Source of the DNA: an uncultured Prevotellaceae bacterium
Lineage (GTDB): Bacteria; Bacteroidota; Bacteroidia; Bacteroidales; Bacteroidaceae
Reading direction: 5' to 3'
Assembly (NCBI GenBank): GCA_900318815.1
Contig: ONMA01000001.1
Coordinates: 300,210-364,209, forward strand
Length of the DNA: 64,000 nt
Positions 15,734-25,800 of the stretch are shown in pieces (within the stretch, counting starts at the first letter, position 1; every line of letters begins with the position of its first letter). The position numbers and the translations under genes were made by a program. Under the pieces are notes generated by a model. It was not told where the DNA came from, did not search any database, and worked only from the letters and a program-made list of their open reading frames with translations.

Positions 15734-16608
15734 CAGTCCTCAATGATTAATTTGGAACTGTGGTCGGCCTTGAAGCTCATGTCGAGTCCCTTTACGCTGT
15801 GGGTCAGGGCACCGACAGAGATGAAGTCGACGCCCTGCTCGGCATAGTCGCGGATGGTGTCGAAGGTGATGCCGCCGCTCGACTCGGTTTCGTAGCGGTG
15901 GTCGATGAGTTCGACGGCTTTCTTTGTGTCGGGTACAGAGAAGTTGTCGAGCATGATACGGTCTACGCCGCCATGACTGAGTACCTGCTGTAGCTCGTCG
16001 AACGAGCGCACTTCTATCTCAATCTTCAGATTGAGGCCCTTCTCCTGTAGATAGGCGTGGCAGCGGTCGATGGCGTTGACGATGCCACCGGCAAAGTCGA
16101 TGTGGTTGTCCTTGAGCAAAATCATGTCGAAGAGGCCGATGCGGTGGTTGCATCCGCCGCCAATCTTGACGGCCTGCTTCTCGAGCATGCGCATGCCGGG
16201 GGTGGTCTTACGGGTGTCGAGGATGCGGGTGCCGGTGCCTTCGAGTCGCTGTACGTAGCGGTGGGTCATGGTGGCGATGCCGCTCATGCGCTGCATGATG
16301 TTGAGCATGAGCCGCTCCGTCTGTAGCAGCGAGCGCACTCGTCCGGTTACTATCATGGCAATGTCGCCCTTCTTCACGGGCGTGCCGTCGGGCATGAGTA
16401 TCTCGACCCGCATGCCGGGGTCGAACCTGCGGAACACTTCCTTGGCTACTTCGACACCGGCCAGGATGCCGTCTTCCTTGATGAGTAAGAGGCTCTTGCC
16501 CATCACCTCCTCGGGGATGCAGCAGAGCGTGGTGTGGTCACCATCGCCGATGTCTTCGGCAAATGACAGATCTATCAGTCTGTCGACAAGTTCTTCTGTT
16601 GAAAGCAT
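15733..16608 (-). CDS. nadC: Nicotinate-nucleotide pyrophosphorylase (carboxylating)
   Basis: NadC converts quinolinate and PRPP to nicotinate mononucleotide in de novo NAD synthesis. The 291-residue protein shows AEDIGDGDHTT near the N-terminus, NIMQRMSGIATMT, RILDTRKTTPGMR, KQAVKIGGGCNHRIGL and IMLDNFS, the quinolinate phosphoribosyltransferase signatures. The frame is open further upstream through the 24-bp repeats (which would read as PPNDQSPK units), but the ATG at 16608 is where the family starts. The gene is followed by the C69 peptidase with overlapping start and stop. Confidence 0.95.
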   Translation of the reverse strand: MLSTEELVDRLIDLSFAEDIGDGDHTTLCCIPEEVMGKSLLLIKEDGILAGVEVAKEVFRRFDPGMRVEILMPDGTPVKKGDIAMIVTGRVRSLLQTERLMLNIMQRMSGIATMTHRYVQRLEGTGTRILDTRKTTPGMRMLEKQAVKIGGGCNHRIGLFDMILLKDNHIDFAGGIVNAIDRCHAYLQEKGLNLKIEIEVRSFDELQQVLSHGGVDRIMLDNFSVPDTKKAVELIDHRYETESSGGITFDTIRDYAEQGVDFISVGALTHSVKGLDMSFKADHSSKLIIED

Positions 16609-16622
16609 AATTTTGATATACG

Positions 16623-16738
16623 TTGGTGGTTTGGGGGATTGGTCGTTTGGTGGTTTGGGGGATTGGTCGTTTGGTGGTTTGGGGGATTGGTCGTTTGGTG
16701 GTTTGGGGGATTGGTCGTTTGGTGGTTTGGGGGATGGA
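16623..16738. repeat. 24-bp G-rich tandem repeat between cstA and nadC
   Basis: Nearly five identical copies of a 24-base unit (GGTGGTTTGGGGGATTGGTC core) fill the gap between the cstA stop and the nadC start. The plus strand is almost pure G and T with runs of five G, so it could form a G-quadruplex. Copies are identical, which suggests recent expansion and variable number between strains. Confidence 0.9.
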
Positions 16739-16741
16739 TGA

Positions 16742-18184
16742 TTACACGGATTTTCTGTACCAGACAAAGAACCACACAAGAGCGACGAAGAGGCAGGCGA
16801 TGCCGAGAGGGTAGCCAAGACTGGGATCGAGGTGCAGCGCCTGCTTGGAGACAAAGATGAAGGTAGAGCAGACGGTGGTCATGAACAGTGCCGGGATGAG
16901 TGTGATGATGTATGGCTTCTTGTTTCTTGCCAGATAGACCGTGAGCGTCCAGAGCGTGAACACGGATAGCGTCTGGTTGATCCATCCGAAGTACTGCCAG
17001 ATGGTGTTGAATCCGTCGGGGTTCTCCATCTGCCAGACGAGCATGCCGATGGAGCAGAGGAACATAGGAATACAGATGTAGAGGCGGTGAGCAATGGGAC
17101 GCTGGTTCAGTTTGAGCCAGTCGGCTACGATGAGTCGGCTGGAACGGAAGGCGGTGTCGCCGCTGGTGATGGGGGCTGCCACTACGCCCAGCATGGCCAG
17201 TATGCCTCCGAGCAGACCTAACCAGTGGTTACACACGAAATTGACTACGGCAGGAGCCGACGTGTGGAATCCTGTGGCCACCTGCATCTCCTCGTAGCCC
17301 GGCGTGGGCGCATAGAAGAAGTACATAGAAACCGAGGCCCATATCAGTGCCACAAGACCCTCGGTAATCATGGCTCCGTAGAACACGGGGCGGCCCCAGT
17401 GCTCCGACTTCATGCAGCGTGCCATGAGCGGACTCTGCGTAGCGTGGAAACCGCTGATGGCTCCGCAGGCCACCGTGATGAACAGGGCAGGGAAGATGTT
17501 GTCGGTCCAGCTGTCATCGGCACGGAAGCCCATGTTCTCCGTATGCTCCCAAAGCTCGGGAATGGCGGGCCACTTCATAAACATCATCACCATGAGTGCA
17601 GCGGCCATGAACAACAGCGAGAAGGCGAAGAGCGGATAGACCTTGCCGATAATCTTGTCAATGGGGAGCATCGTGGCCACGATGTAGTAGCAGAAGATGA
17701 CGGTGACCCACATCATCGTGGAGCCTCCGATGTTGTGCAGAATCTCTGCGGGGGAATAGACGAACACCGTGCCCACCAGAATTAATAACAGGACGGTGAA
17801 GAGCAGCATCAGGTTCTTGGTCCCCTTGCCGAGATAGTGGCCAATCAGATCGGGAAGACTGGCACCGTCATGGCGCATGGAGAGCATGCCGCTCAGGTAG
17901 TCGTGGGTGGCTCCAGCGAAGATGCAGCCAAAAACAATCCACAGATAGGCCACCGGGCCGAACTTGGCTCCCATGATGGCACCGAAGATGGGGCCCGTGC
18001 CCGCAATGTTCAGGAACTGAATCATAAAGATTTTCCACGAAGGCAGGACAATGTAGTCCAGACCGTCGGCTTTGTCGACGGCGGGTGTCACACGGTTGTC
18101 CGGTCCAAACACTTTCTCAACGAACCGGCCATAGAACAGATAGCCCAGAATGAGAGCAATGAAGCTCAATACAAATGAAATCAT
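16742..18184 (-). CDS. cstA: CstA family carbon-starvation transporter (short form)
   Basis: The 480-residue integral membrane protein has more than ten hydrophobic segments and the CstA hallmarks: GLDYIVLPSWKIFMIQFLNIAGTGPIFGAI near the N-terminus, GATHDYLSGMLSMRHDG, and AVACGAISGFHATQSPL-type sequence (TVACGAISGFHATQSPLMAR). CstA proteins take up peptides or pyruvate in other bacteria. The length is much less than the roughly 700 residues of E. coli CstA but is usual for Bacteroidetes forms. The stop lies 3 bases beyond the tandem repeat, and the start is divergent from the glycosidase gene at 18289. Confidence 0.9.
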   Translation of the reverse strand: MISFVLSFIALILGYLFYGRFVEKVFGPDNRVTPAVDKADGLDYIVLPSWKIFMIQFLNIAGTGPIFGAIMGAKFGPVAYLWIVFGCIFAGATHDYLSGMLSMRHDGASLPDLIGHYLGKGTKNLMLLFTVLLLILVGTVFVYSPAEILHNIGGSTMMWVTVIFCYYIVATMLPIDKIIGKVYPLFAFSLLFMAAALMVMMFMKWPAIPELWEHTENMGFRADDSWTDNIFPALFITVACGAISGFHATQSPLMARCMKSEHWGRPVFYGAMITEGLVALIWASVSMYFFYAPTPGYEEMQVATGFHTSAPAVVNFVCNHWLGLLGGILAMLGVVAAPITSGDTAFRSSRLIVADWLKLNQRPIAHRLYICIPMFLCSIGMLVWQMENPDGFNTIWQYFGWINQTLSVFTLWTLTVYLARNKKPYIITLIPALFMTTVCSTFIFVSKQALHLDPSLGYPLGIACLFVALVWFFVWYRKSV

Positions 18185-18220
18185 TGTTAATGCTATGTAA
18201 TATTATTAGTTTTCAGCGTG

Positions 18221-18268
18221 CAAAAGTAACGCTTTTATTTGAAATATGGAAAAAATATCATAACTTTG
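18221..18268. promoter_or_regulatory. Divergent promoters for cstA and the GHL10 gene
   Basis: Plus strand: TTTG (18238-18241), 19 bases, TAACTTTG (18261-18268), 20 bases before the ATG at 18289. Minus strand: TACTTTTG (18221-18228) for cstA, 36 bases before its start. The two promoter regions overlap. Confidence 0.75.
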
Positions 18269-18288
18269 CACGCAAAAAACAGGAATAA

Positions 18289-19983
18289 ATGAAAAAATCA
18301 GCGATAATCGTCATCGCACTGCTATCTTTTCTGCTCACAATACGAGCTCAACAGTCGACAAAACATGAAGTAAGAGCCGTATGGCTGACGACAATTGGAG
18401 GCATTGACTGGCCTCACAGCTACAACGGTCAGCGACAAAAAGATGAACTCAGGAGAACGCTCGACCAACTGCAATCAGCAGGCATCAACACCGTCTTGTT
18501 TCAGGCGCGCGTGCGTGCCACCACTGTATTCCCCTCCACGATGGAACCCTGGGACGCCTGCCTCACAGGCAAGCCCGATCATGCTCCGAGCTATGACCCA
18601 TTGAGGCTTGTCATCGACGAATGCCACCAGCGCGGAATGGAACTGCATGCCTGGGTGGTCACCATTCCCATAGGCAAATGGGACAGTTTCGGTGCCAGAC
18701 AACTCAGAAAGACACAGCCCTCACTGGTGAAGAAGATAGGCGAGGAGGCTTTCATGAATCCCGCCCACCCCCAGACAGCCGACTATCTGGCGCGCTTCTG
18801 CCGCGACATCGTGGAGCGATATGATGTCGACGGCATACATCTCGACTACATACGCTATCCCGAGACCTGGCCCAAAGCCCGCAACAATGCCGAGCGCAAC
18901 AAGCGGAGCGAAGAGATTACCCGTATCGTGAGCCGCATCTCCACGACGGTGAAGGCCGTCAAACCGTGGGTCAAGATGTCGTGTTCGCCCATTGGCAAGT
19001 ACAGCGACCTGCTACGCTACCGCTCGGGAGGTTGGAACGCCCGCAACGCCGTGAGTCAGGATGCGCAGCTTTGGATGCGCATGGGGCTGATGGACGAGCT
19101 GTTTCCCATGATGTACTTCCGCGACAACCAGTTCTTCCCCTTTGCCATCGACTGGCAGGAGCAGGCCGCAGGGCGCATCGTCGTGCCCGGGCTGGGCATT
19201 TATTTCCTTGATCCCCGCGAAGGCAAGTGGGGACTTACCGACGTGACACGACAGATGAACGTGGCACGGCAGTTGGGGATGGGGCACTGCTACTTCCGCT
19301 CGAAGTTCCTCACCGACAACATAAAGGGTATTTACACGTTTGCCCAGCAGTTTGATGCTACGCCTGCCCTCATTCCTCCGATGACGTGGGCACGGAAGAC
19401 CCCGCCTTCGGCCCCTGCGCAGCTGGAACACAATGGGCAGGTGCTTTCCTGGACGGAGGCACACAACAACAACGACAGCCCCTACCTATTATATAATGTA
19501 TATGCCTCGCGCCAATACCCGGTTGATATCCATGATGCGCAGAACCTCGTGGCCACCAGAATACGCGCTACGGCTGTCAGCGTGCCTGCCGACAAGGGCA
19601 TATTTTATGCCGTGACAGCCTGCGACCGCTATGGGCAGGAGAGCATGCCCTGCCAGTCGGCGGCACCTGATGCCGACGCGATTGCAGACTTCTGGCAAGT
19701 AGGCGATGACGAGTATCTGGCCTATTGGCAAACCGATGATATACTGATAACTGACGGCAAATGGCTAAAGCTTCCCTATAAGCCTTCGACGCTCGATGCC
19801 CAGTATATCATCGTGGAGACCTTGCAGGGGCAGCAGTTGGCGTTCCTTCCCTACAAGGGCCGCTATGCCCATATAGGCAACCTACCCGAAGGCATATACG
19901 CGCTCCGCTCACTCGGCCGCAAGGGGCGCAACCACCGCATCGGCTATTTCGGCATCAAGCACCCACGGCATAGTTCGCGGTAG
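18289..19983 (+). CDS. Secreted glycosyl hydrolase-like 10 (GHL10) family protein
   Basis: The 564-residue protein has a signal peptide (MKKSAIIVIALLSFLLTIRAQ) followed by the GHL10/DUF187 TIM barrel (about 28-350): EVRAVWLTTIGGIDWP at the start, INTVLFQARVRATTVFPS, MELHAWVV, YDVDGIHLDYIRYP and WVKMSCSPIGK. In the family this barrel is thought to act on glycans such as peptidoglycan or surface polysaccharide. A fibronectin-like segment follows (about 370-470). The 3' end overlaps the convergent addB gene by 40 bases. Confidence 0.88.
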   Translation: MKKSAIIVIALLSFLLTIRAQQSTKHEVRAVWLTTIGGIDWPHSYNGQRQKDELRRTLDQLQSAGINTVLFQARVRATTVFPSTMEPWDACLTGKPDHAPSYDPLRLVIDECHQRGMELHAWVVTIPIGKWDSFGARQLRKTQPSLVKKIGEEAFMNPAHPQTADYLARFCRDIVERYDVDGIHLDYIRYPETWPKARNNAERNKRSEEITRIVSRISTTVKAVKPWVKMSCSPIGKYSDLLRYRSGGWNARNAVSQDAQLWMRMGLMDELFPMMYFRDNQFFPFAIDWQEQAAGRIVVPGLGIYFLDPREGKWGLTDVTRQMNVARQLGMGHCYFRSKFLTDNIKGIYTFAQQFDATPALIPPMTWARKTPPSAPAQLEHNGQVLSWTEAHNNNDSPYLLYNVYASRQYPVDIHDAQNLVATRIRATAVSVPADKGIFYAVTACDRYGQESMPCQSAAPDADAIADFWQVGDDEYLAYWQTDDILITDGKWLKLPYKPSTLDAQYIIVETLQGQQLAFLPYKGRYAHIGNLPEGIYALRSLGRKGRNHRIGYFGIKHPRHSSR

Positions 19984-22817
19984 ATGCAGTTCCTGCAGCG
20001 GGTGCGGTCGGGTGTTGGGGTGAAGGGAATGGAAGGATTGAACATCTCTTCGGCCTTTTCCTTGATGAGTACGGCAAACTGATGGCTGTTGTCGGCCACG
20101 TCGTTAATACGTTCCTTGCCAAAAGCAAGCACCGGGTCGTCGGCTGAATGCTGGATGAAGAGCAGGGCGGGACTGACGGGCAGTTGCTGGGGATTGTACT
20201 GCGGCGACTTGCGCACCAAGCAGGAGTAAAGGAACGTCTGAAGATAGTAGTCGCTGTGGCGTGCCAGATTCTCCTGAGAGAAGATGGCCTCTACATCAGC
20301 TAATGGCGTGGGGCGGCTGTTTCCTGTCTTGTAGTCGATAACGCGAAGCCTTTCCGTGCCAGAATCCATGATTTGATCGAGGCGGTCGATGCGCCCGCCA
20401 ATGGAAGTGACGAATGTTTCGCTGCCCGCAGACAGCTTCATGGGCACCACCACGTCGCACTCTAACCCTACAATGGTGAAGGGGGCGAGCAGCCGGTCTT
20501 GCTGGAGCAACAGTCGGAGATAGTGGATGATGACCTCGCGGCTGATAATCTGCAAGCCATTGAGCGGCATCATCGTGGCCGTCTTGAATAGTTGTGTGCG
20601 TAGCGCCTCGTCGACGCAGCGCTCAATATCAACACGATTTCGGAGCAAATGGCCGATTTCATCGGCTGTGATGCGTCGGTTGCGATCCATGAGCTGCTTA
20701 TACAGCAGGAGTACAGCCTCGTGGAAGATATTGCCGAAGATGCGGTTGTCGATGCTGTCATCGTCGGTTTCATCGGGTTCTTCCAGATTGCACACATACT
20801 TATAATAGAACTGCAAGGGGCAGCGCATATAACGGTTGATGGCCGTCGGGGTGAGCAGGGGGCGCTTGTCGGCATCGGGATTATAGCTTGCGGAGAAGTG
20901 ACGCTGTAGTGCCTCCATGACAGGCTCCGTCTTCTCGATGGTCGGTGGGGCAAAGAGACTCAGGTGCTGTCCTGCCTGGAGAGTCTTGAAACAGATAGGA
21001 TGCTTGCCCTCGACCATCAGCTGTAGCATGAAACGGCTCATCTCGCCCGTATGTCCGTCGGTAGTAGCGTTGTTGTAGAGTATCGTCACATCCTTTGCCC
21101 GCTGTAGCAGTCGGTGGAAATAATAGGAATAGATGCTCACCTTGTGGTCTATGGTCGTGAGCCCGTAGGCCTTCCTAATACTATAAGGTATAAAGGAGTT
21201 GTCGTTGACGCCCTTGGGCATGTTGCCGTCGTTGCAGGAGAGGATGAGCAGGTGGTCGAAGTCCAGGTTGCGCGTTTCGAGAACGCCCATGACCTGAATA
21301 CCCTCGGCAGGCTCGCCGTGAAAGGGAATGCTGGTCTGACTGATCATCTGCCCTAAGAGCCGCTGTAGCGTCACTATGTCGACTTGCAGGTCGCCGCACT
21401 CCACAAGCGCCTTCAGGCGGTTCACCAGTCCGTAGGCCCTGAAGATGCTCTCCTGAAACAGCGGGTCCTGTGTCTGCACCCCCAGGGCAGCCGCCTGTAG
21501 TAGTCGGCATAGCCAGGACAGGAGGTCAGCATTGCGGGTGGAAGGTTGTTCGAAAAGAAGTGCCGTCGATTCGTCGCAAGCTAGCATGGTACGGTCGGGG
21601 AAGTAGACGTGCCGGCTGTTGAGATCATCGTAAATGTCGGTGGCTTTATTTATAATATAAGAGGTGTAGGGGTGTCGGAGTACGCCATTGACGTGATGCA
21701 GGCGGAATTGGTCACGGTCAGGCACATAGCCGATAGTCTGCATGGTGATGAGCAGGCGTATGAAAGAGGCCACTGGCGACTGCGCGAGCGGATAGCCTGT
21801 GGTGATGTTCACCTTCGACACCTCGTCGGGAAGGCTGTGAATGGCCGTGGGAAGCAGTGCCTCGTTGCACAGGACGATGGCCGTCTGCCGTCCTTTCTCG
21901 AATCGCCGTTCCTGCTGGAGCCACGTGCTGATGTATCGGGCCTGGATGTTCTCCGTCGTGGCCGAGACGAAGGTGATGCGCTTCTCACCGGCGAACTGCC
22001 CGTAGATGTCGTTATTGTCGGCATCGAGTTCGTTGGGAAATTGCGCCTGATACTGTGCAATGTAGTAGCCGGCCTCGTTGTCGTGCATGTAGTAGTGGTC
22101 GAAATCCCAGTAGAAGTGGGCACGTCCCTGTTTTCTGAGCGTTGTGAAGAGCCGCTGTTCCACCTGTTGCAGGAGGTTGAAGCCCACGAAGAGGTAGGTG
22201 TCGTAGCTGAAGTCGATGTCGCTGCTACAGGCCACCTTGCGGTAGAGAGCCCCCTCGTAGGCCAGTCCCTGTGCTTCGAGATGCTCGTTAAAAGCGGTGT
22301 AAATCTGTCCCATGCGCGACCACAGCCGCAGGAATCGCTCTTTCAGCTCGGTGGTGTGATCGTCGGAGAAGTTACTGAAGAATTTCCGAATGACCTTCTT
22401 CTGCTCGTCGGTGAGGTAGTCGGCGGCATCAAGTTCATGCAGGTCGCGCAGATTGCGGAACACCTGTTCGGCGTCGGCCATGTTCTTGTCCAGGTCGTCG
22501 AAGTCGGCCAGCAGCAGTTGGCCCCACCCGTAGAAGTGGTCGAGGGTCTCGTCGGTGCCGGTAACTTCGATGAATACCCGATAGAGGTCGCACACGAGCT
22601 TGATGGGGTCGGCCACTTGGAGGGAGCTGTGCCGGCGGAACAGGTCGCTGATGGTAATGTAGGCGGGACTCCAGATGGGGCGTCCGGCCCGTCGGGCAAG
22701 ATGCTCGTTGAGGAACAGCGAGGCTCGCTTGTTGGGAAACACGACGGCAACGCGCGAAAGATTAGTGCCGTACTTGCCGAGGATGTCTTCGGCCACATAT
22801 TCTAAGAAACTCTTCAT
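19944..22817 (-). CDS. addB: AddB-like PD-(D/E)XK nuclease with iron-sulfur cysteines
   Basis: The 957-residue protein is the likely partner of the AddA-like helicase just upstream. The N-terminal half is helicase-like but has no Walker A lysine loop (VVFPNKRASLFL instead). The C-terminal nuclease has GGRIDRLD followed by LRVIDYKTG, the Asp...Asp-x-Lys site, and four cysteines in the arrangement of the AddB 4Fe-4S cluster: one at RYMRCPLQFYYKY and three in CRNCIYRELC. The complex would process DNA double-strand ends for recombination repair. The start overlaps the addA stop by four bases. The stop lies inside the convergent GHL10 gene. Confidence 0.9.
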   Translation of the reverse strand: MKSFLEYVAEDILGKYGTNLSRVAVVFPNKRASLFLNEHLARRAGRPIWSPAYITISDLFRRHSSLQVADPIKLVCDLYRVFIEVTGTDETLDHFYGWGQLLLADFDDLDKNMADAEQVFRNLRDLHELDAADYLTDEQKKVIRKFFSNFSDDHTTELKERFLRLWSRMGQIYTAFNEHLEAQGLAYEGALYRKVACSSDIDFSYDTYLFVGFNLLQQVEQRLFTTLRKQGRAHFYWDFDHYYMHDNEAGYYIAQYQAQFPNELDADNNDIYGQFAGEKRITFVSATTENIQARYISTWLQQERRFEKGRQTAIVLCNEALLPTAIHSLPDEVSKVNITTGYPLAQSPVASFIRLLITMQTIGYVPDRDQFRLHHVNGVLRHPYTSYIINKATDIYDDLNSRHVYFPDRTMLACDESTALLFEQPSTRNADLLSWLCRLLQAAALGVQTQDPLFQESIFRAYGLVNRLKALVECGDLQVDIVTLQRLLGQMISQTSIPFHGEPAEGIQVMGVLETRNLDFDHLLILSCNDGNMPKGVNDNSFIPYSIRKAYGLTTIDHKVSIYSYYFHRLLQRAKDVTILYNNATTDGHTGEMSRFMLQLMVEGKHPICFKTLQAGQHLSLFAPPTIEKTEPVMEALQRHFSASYNPDADKRPLLTPTAINRYMRCPLQFYYKYVCNLEEPDETDDDSIDNRIFGNIFHEAVLLLYKQLMDRNRRITADEIGHLLRNRVDIERCVDEALRTQLFKTATMMPLNGLQIISREVIIHYLRLLLQQDRLLAPFTIVGLECDVVVPMKLSAGSETFVTSIGGRIDRLDQIMDSGTERLRVIDYKTGNSRPTPLADVEAIFSQENLARHSDYYLQTFLYSCLVRKSPQYNPQQLPVSPALLFIQHSADDPVLAFGKERINDVADNSHQFAVLIKEKAEEMFNPSIPFTPTPDRTRCRNCIYRELCRGCLMPK

Positions 22818-25800
22818 CTTACTTCTTCTATTTCATTGGAGTAAACATACCAGAGGTAGCCCCTGATGTTGTCATAGCCCATGGAACCGAGTAACTGCAT
22901 GTATTGGCGCACCTGGTCGTGGTAGGTTTGTCGCGGATGACCGAACTTGAAGTCGACGACGATGATTACTTCGCCGTCGGCCATTACCCGGTCGGGACGA
23001 CGCTCGCACACCTGCCCCGTCTGCGGGTCGATGCTGAGGATGGTGCATTCGTTGAAGAGCGTCCATCGGGGCGAGAACCAGTCGGCAATGCGAGGGTCGC
23101 TGAAACGCTGGCGAATCATCGTCTCGATTTTCTCGCGCGTAACAGTCTCATCATAGAGAATGCCTTCGTTTTCCAACTCCCGCAGCGCCTCTTCCACGTT
23201 GTCGGTGGTGCGTATGTTGGCAAATACATGGTGCAGCACGCTGCCCATCTGGATATAGTTCTTCTGCACATCGTCCTCGTCGGCTACAGATGCAAACTCC
23301 TGACTCTTGTTGCTCTGTCGGAACTCCGCCTTCTGCCGGAAGGTCTGCAGGTTGATTTCGAGTGGTACGGGTGTCGTGAGGAACACGTTGGGTTGCCCGT
23401 CGGCTTCTTTCTGTGTATGAGGCCGATGAGCGAGTGTACCGAAGGTGAAGCGGAGTGGCTGCTCGCTGTCGTCGAGTCCCGATAGCTGTGCGCCGGGCAG
23501 GTCTATTAGGGGAAGCACCTGCTCGATGACGGCTGAACGAGACGACTTTGCCCCGCGTTTGCCGATGACAAAGAGATTATCTGCTGCACGGGTAAAGGCC
23601 ACGTAGAGCAGGTTGAGGTTGTCCACCGTGTTTTGCCGGTGCTCTTCCTCATAGTCGTCCTGATAGATGGTGCCTTCCATCTGGCGCGCGCTATAGTCTA
23701 CGGGAACGATGGGCAGCTGGTTGAAAGGGGTCTCCTTGGGCTTGCACCAGAGGATGTCGCTATGCTCCATGCGCCAGTCGCAGAAGGGGATGATGACGGT
23801 AGGAAACTCCAGTCCCTTACTCTTGTGGATGGAGATGAGACGCAGGCCGCTGGTTTCGGGACTCTGGATGGTCTTGGCACATAAGGTCTCGTCCCACTCC
23901 TTCAGGAAGGCACTCAGGTCACCCTGCTGTTCGTCGGCAAAGGCAGCAATTTGGTCGTAGAAGGCGCAGAGATAGGCACTCTGCCCTTCGAGTCGTTCCA
24001 GATGGAACAGGGTAAAGAGGCGTTCGGCCAGTTCGAAGAGCGGCATTCGCAGTAAGTCGGTCTTCTGTTTGTCGAACCCGGTAGGCAGCATGTGGTCGAG
24101 CGTATCGGTGTGCAAGGGTTTTTGAGCCCATGTCTTGGCTAAGTAGGCTTTGGCTATCACGTTGTCGGGATGGGCCAGTAGGCGCATGGCCTGCACAATG
24201 GTCATCACGGCTGGCGACGCATCGAGGCGGAAAGCCTCGTCGCTGACCAGCTGAACCTCTGGCAGATGCTCCATGAAATAGTTGGCTATGAGGGGGATGT
24301 AGGCGTTGGTGCGCAAAAGGATGGCCATGTCGGAGGCCGGTATGCCCTGCCCGAGCAGTTCCTCTACCTGGGTGCAGAGCTGCCGGAGGGTCTGTTCCTG
24401 ATAGTCCTCGCCCGTAAGGAGCCGGATGTCTACGTAGCCCGCCGATGGTCTTCCCTCCGGCACCTGCTGGCACACGCTGGTATAGGCACTAACCTCCTCG
24501 ATTTTTGCCGCTTCGGTGAAGAAGATATTGTTGAACGAAACGATGTTCCGGCATGAGCGATAGTTGTATTCCAGCGGTATGCGGCTCACCATCTCGGAGC
24601 CGAATTCTCCCTCGATGCCAGCCAATAGTTTCCAGTCGCCGCTGCGCCAGCGGTAGATGCTCTGCTTCACGTCGCCTACAATCAAGTTCTTCGTTCCTGC
24701 GTGGCTCATCGTCTCGCTGAGGAGTACCTTGAAGTTCTGCCATTGCACAGTCGATGTGTCCTGGAACTCGTCAATCATAATGTGCTCCAGCTGGGCACCG
24801 ATCTTCTCGAAGATGAAAGGCGAGTCGCTGCCGTCGATCAGTTCGTGCAGTAGCTGCTGGGTGTCGCTGAGTAGGAAGAGGTTCGACTTCTCGTTCTCCT
24901 CGCGTACCTTCTTCTCTATGCTCTCCAGCAGGCGCAGCTGGTTGAGGTGGCGCAAAGTGAGTTCAGCCGACTTGAAGAGCCGCCATTGACGGGGCTGTTC
25001 GTTTACGCCGTGACGCAGGATAGCCCCCAGGTCGCCTTCGGCCAGGGCGTAGATGTCGAGGCGTCGGGGATGCGTCTTCTTGCACCACTTGTCGGGTTGC
25101 TCCACGCTGTCGGCCACTCGCTTGCCCACTACCGAAGGGTCGAACTGCCCCTCGCGCAGCTTCAGGAAAAAGCCCGCAAAGCCGCTCTTCCCATACGAAA
25201 AGTCGTCAACGGTGAGACCGGCGGCTTCCAGCTCGGTGAAGAATGACTCGGCGATGTCCTTCATCCGCTTCTCGGCCTTGTGGCGAATATCGCGCAGCGT
25301 GGCCGTGTATTGTTCGAAGAAGCCCTCCTGGCTCATCACCTGCTGCAGCTCCTTGCTCTCGCGCTTGTAGTAGTCGCGGAAGATGGTGCGTCCGAACTGC
25401 TTGATCTGTCCGATGACGTTCCATGAACGGTCGTCGTTGATGTTCTCGATGATGTAGTGCATGAGCCATTGCAGCTCGGCATCGGTGGTGGTGAGACTCT
25501 CTATCAGCATGTCGACGGCCATCTCCTCCACCTGCACATCGTTAAGCCCGATGCGCAGGGTAGCCGTGAGGTCAAGCTCGCGGGCAAGGTTACGTAGCAC
25601 GCTTTGGAAGAAGGAGTCGATGGTCTCTACCCTGAAATAGCTGTAGTTGTGGAGCAGATTGTGCAGGGCTATGCCCGCCTGCCTGCCGGCATAGTCGGGA
25701 GATATGTCAAGCTTGCGGCACACGAAGTCGGTATAGGACTTCGATTCGGGCAGGCCCCGCCAGATGCCGAAGAGCTGGCTCAGGATGCGGGTCTTCATCT

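Noticed and set aside
16623-16738. CRISPR array in the 24-bp repeats
   Set aside because: The repeat units are contiguous with no spacers, so this is a simple tandem repeat.
21609-22805. 398-codon plus-strand frame
   Set aside because: It lies wholly opposite addB; long antisense frames are expected in this G+C-rich region and it shows no domain.
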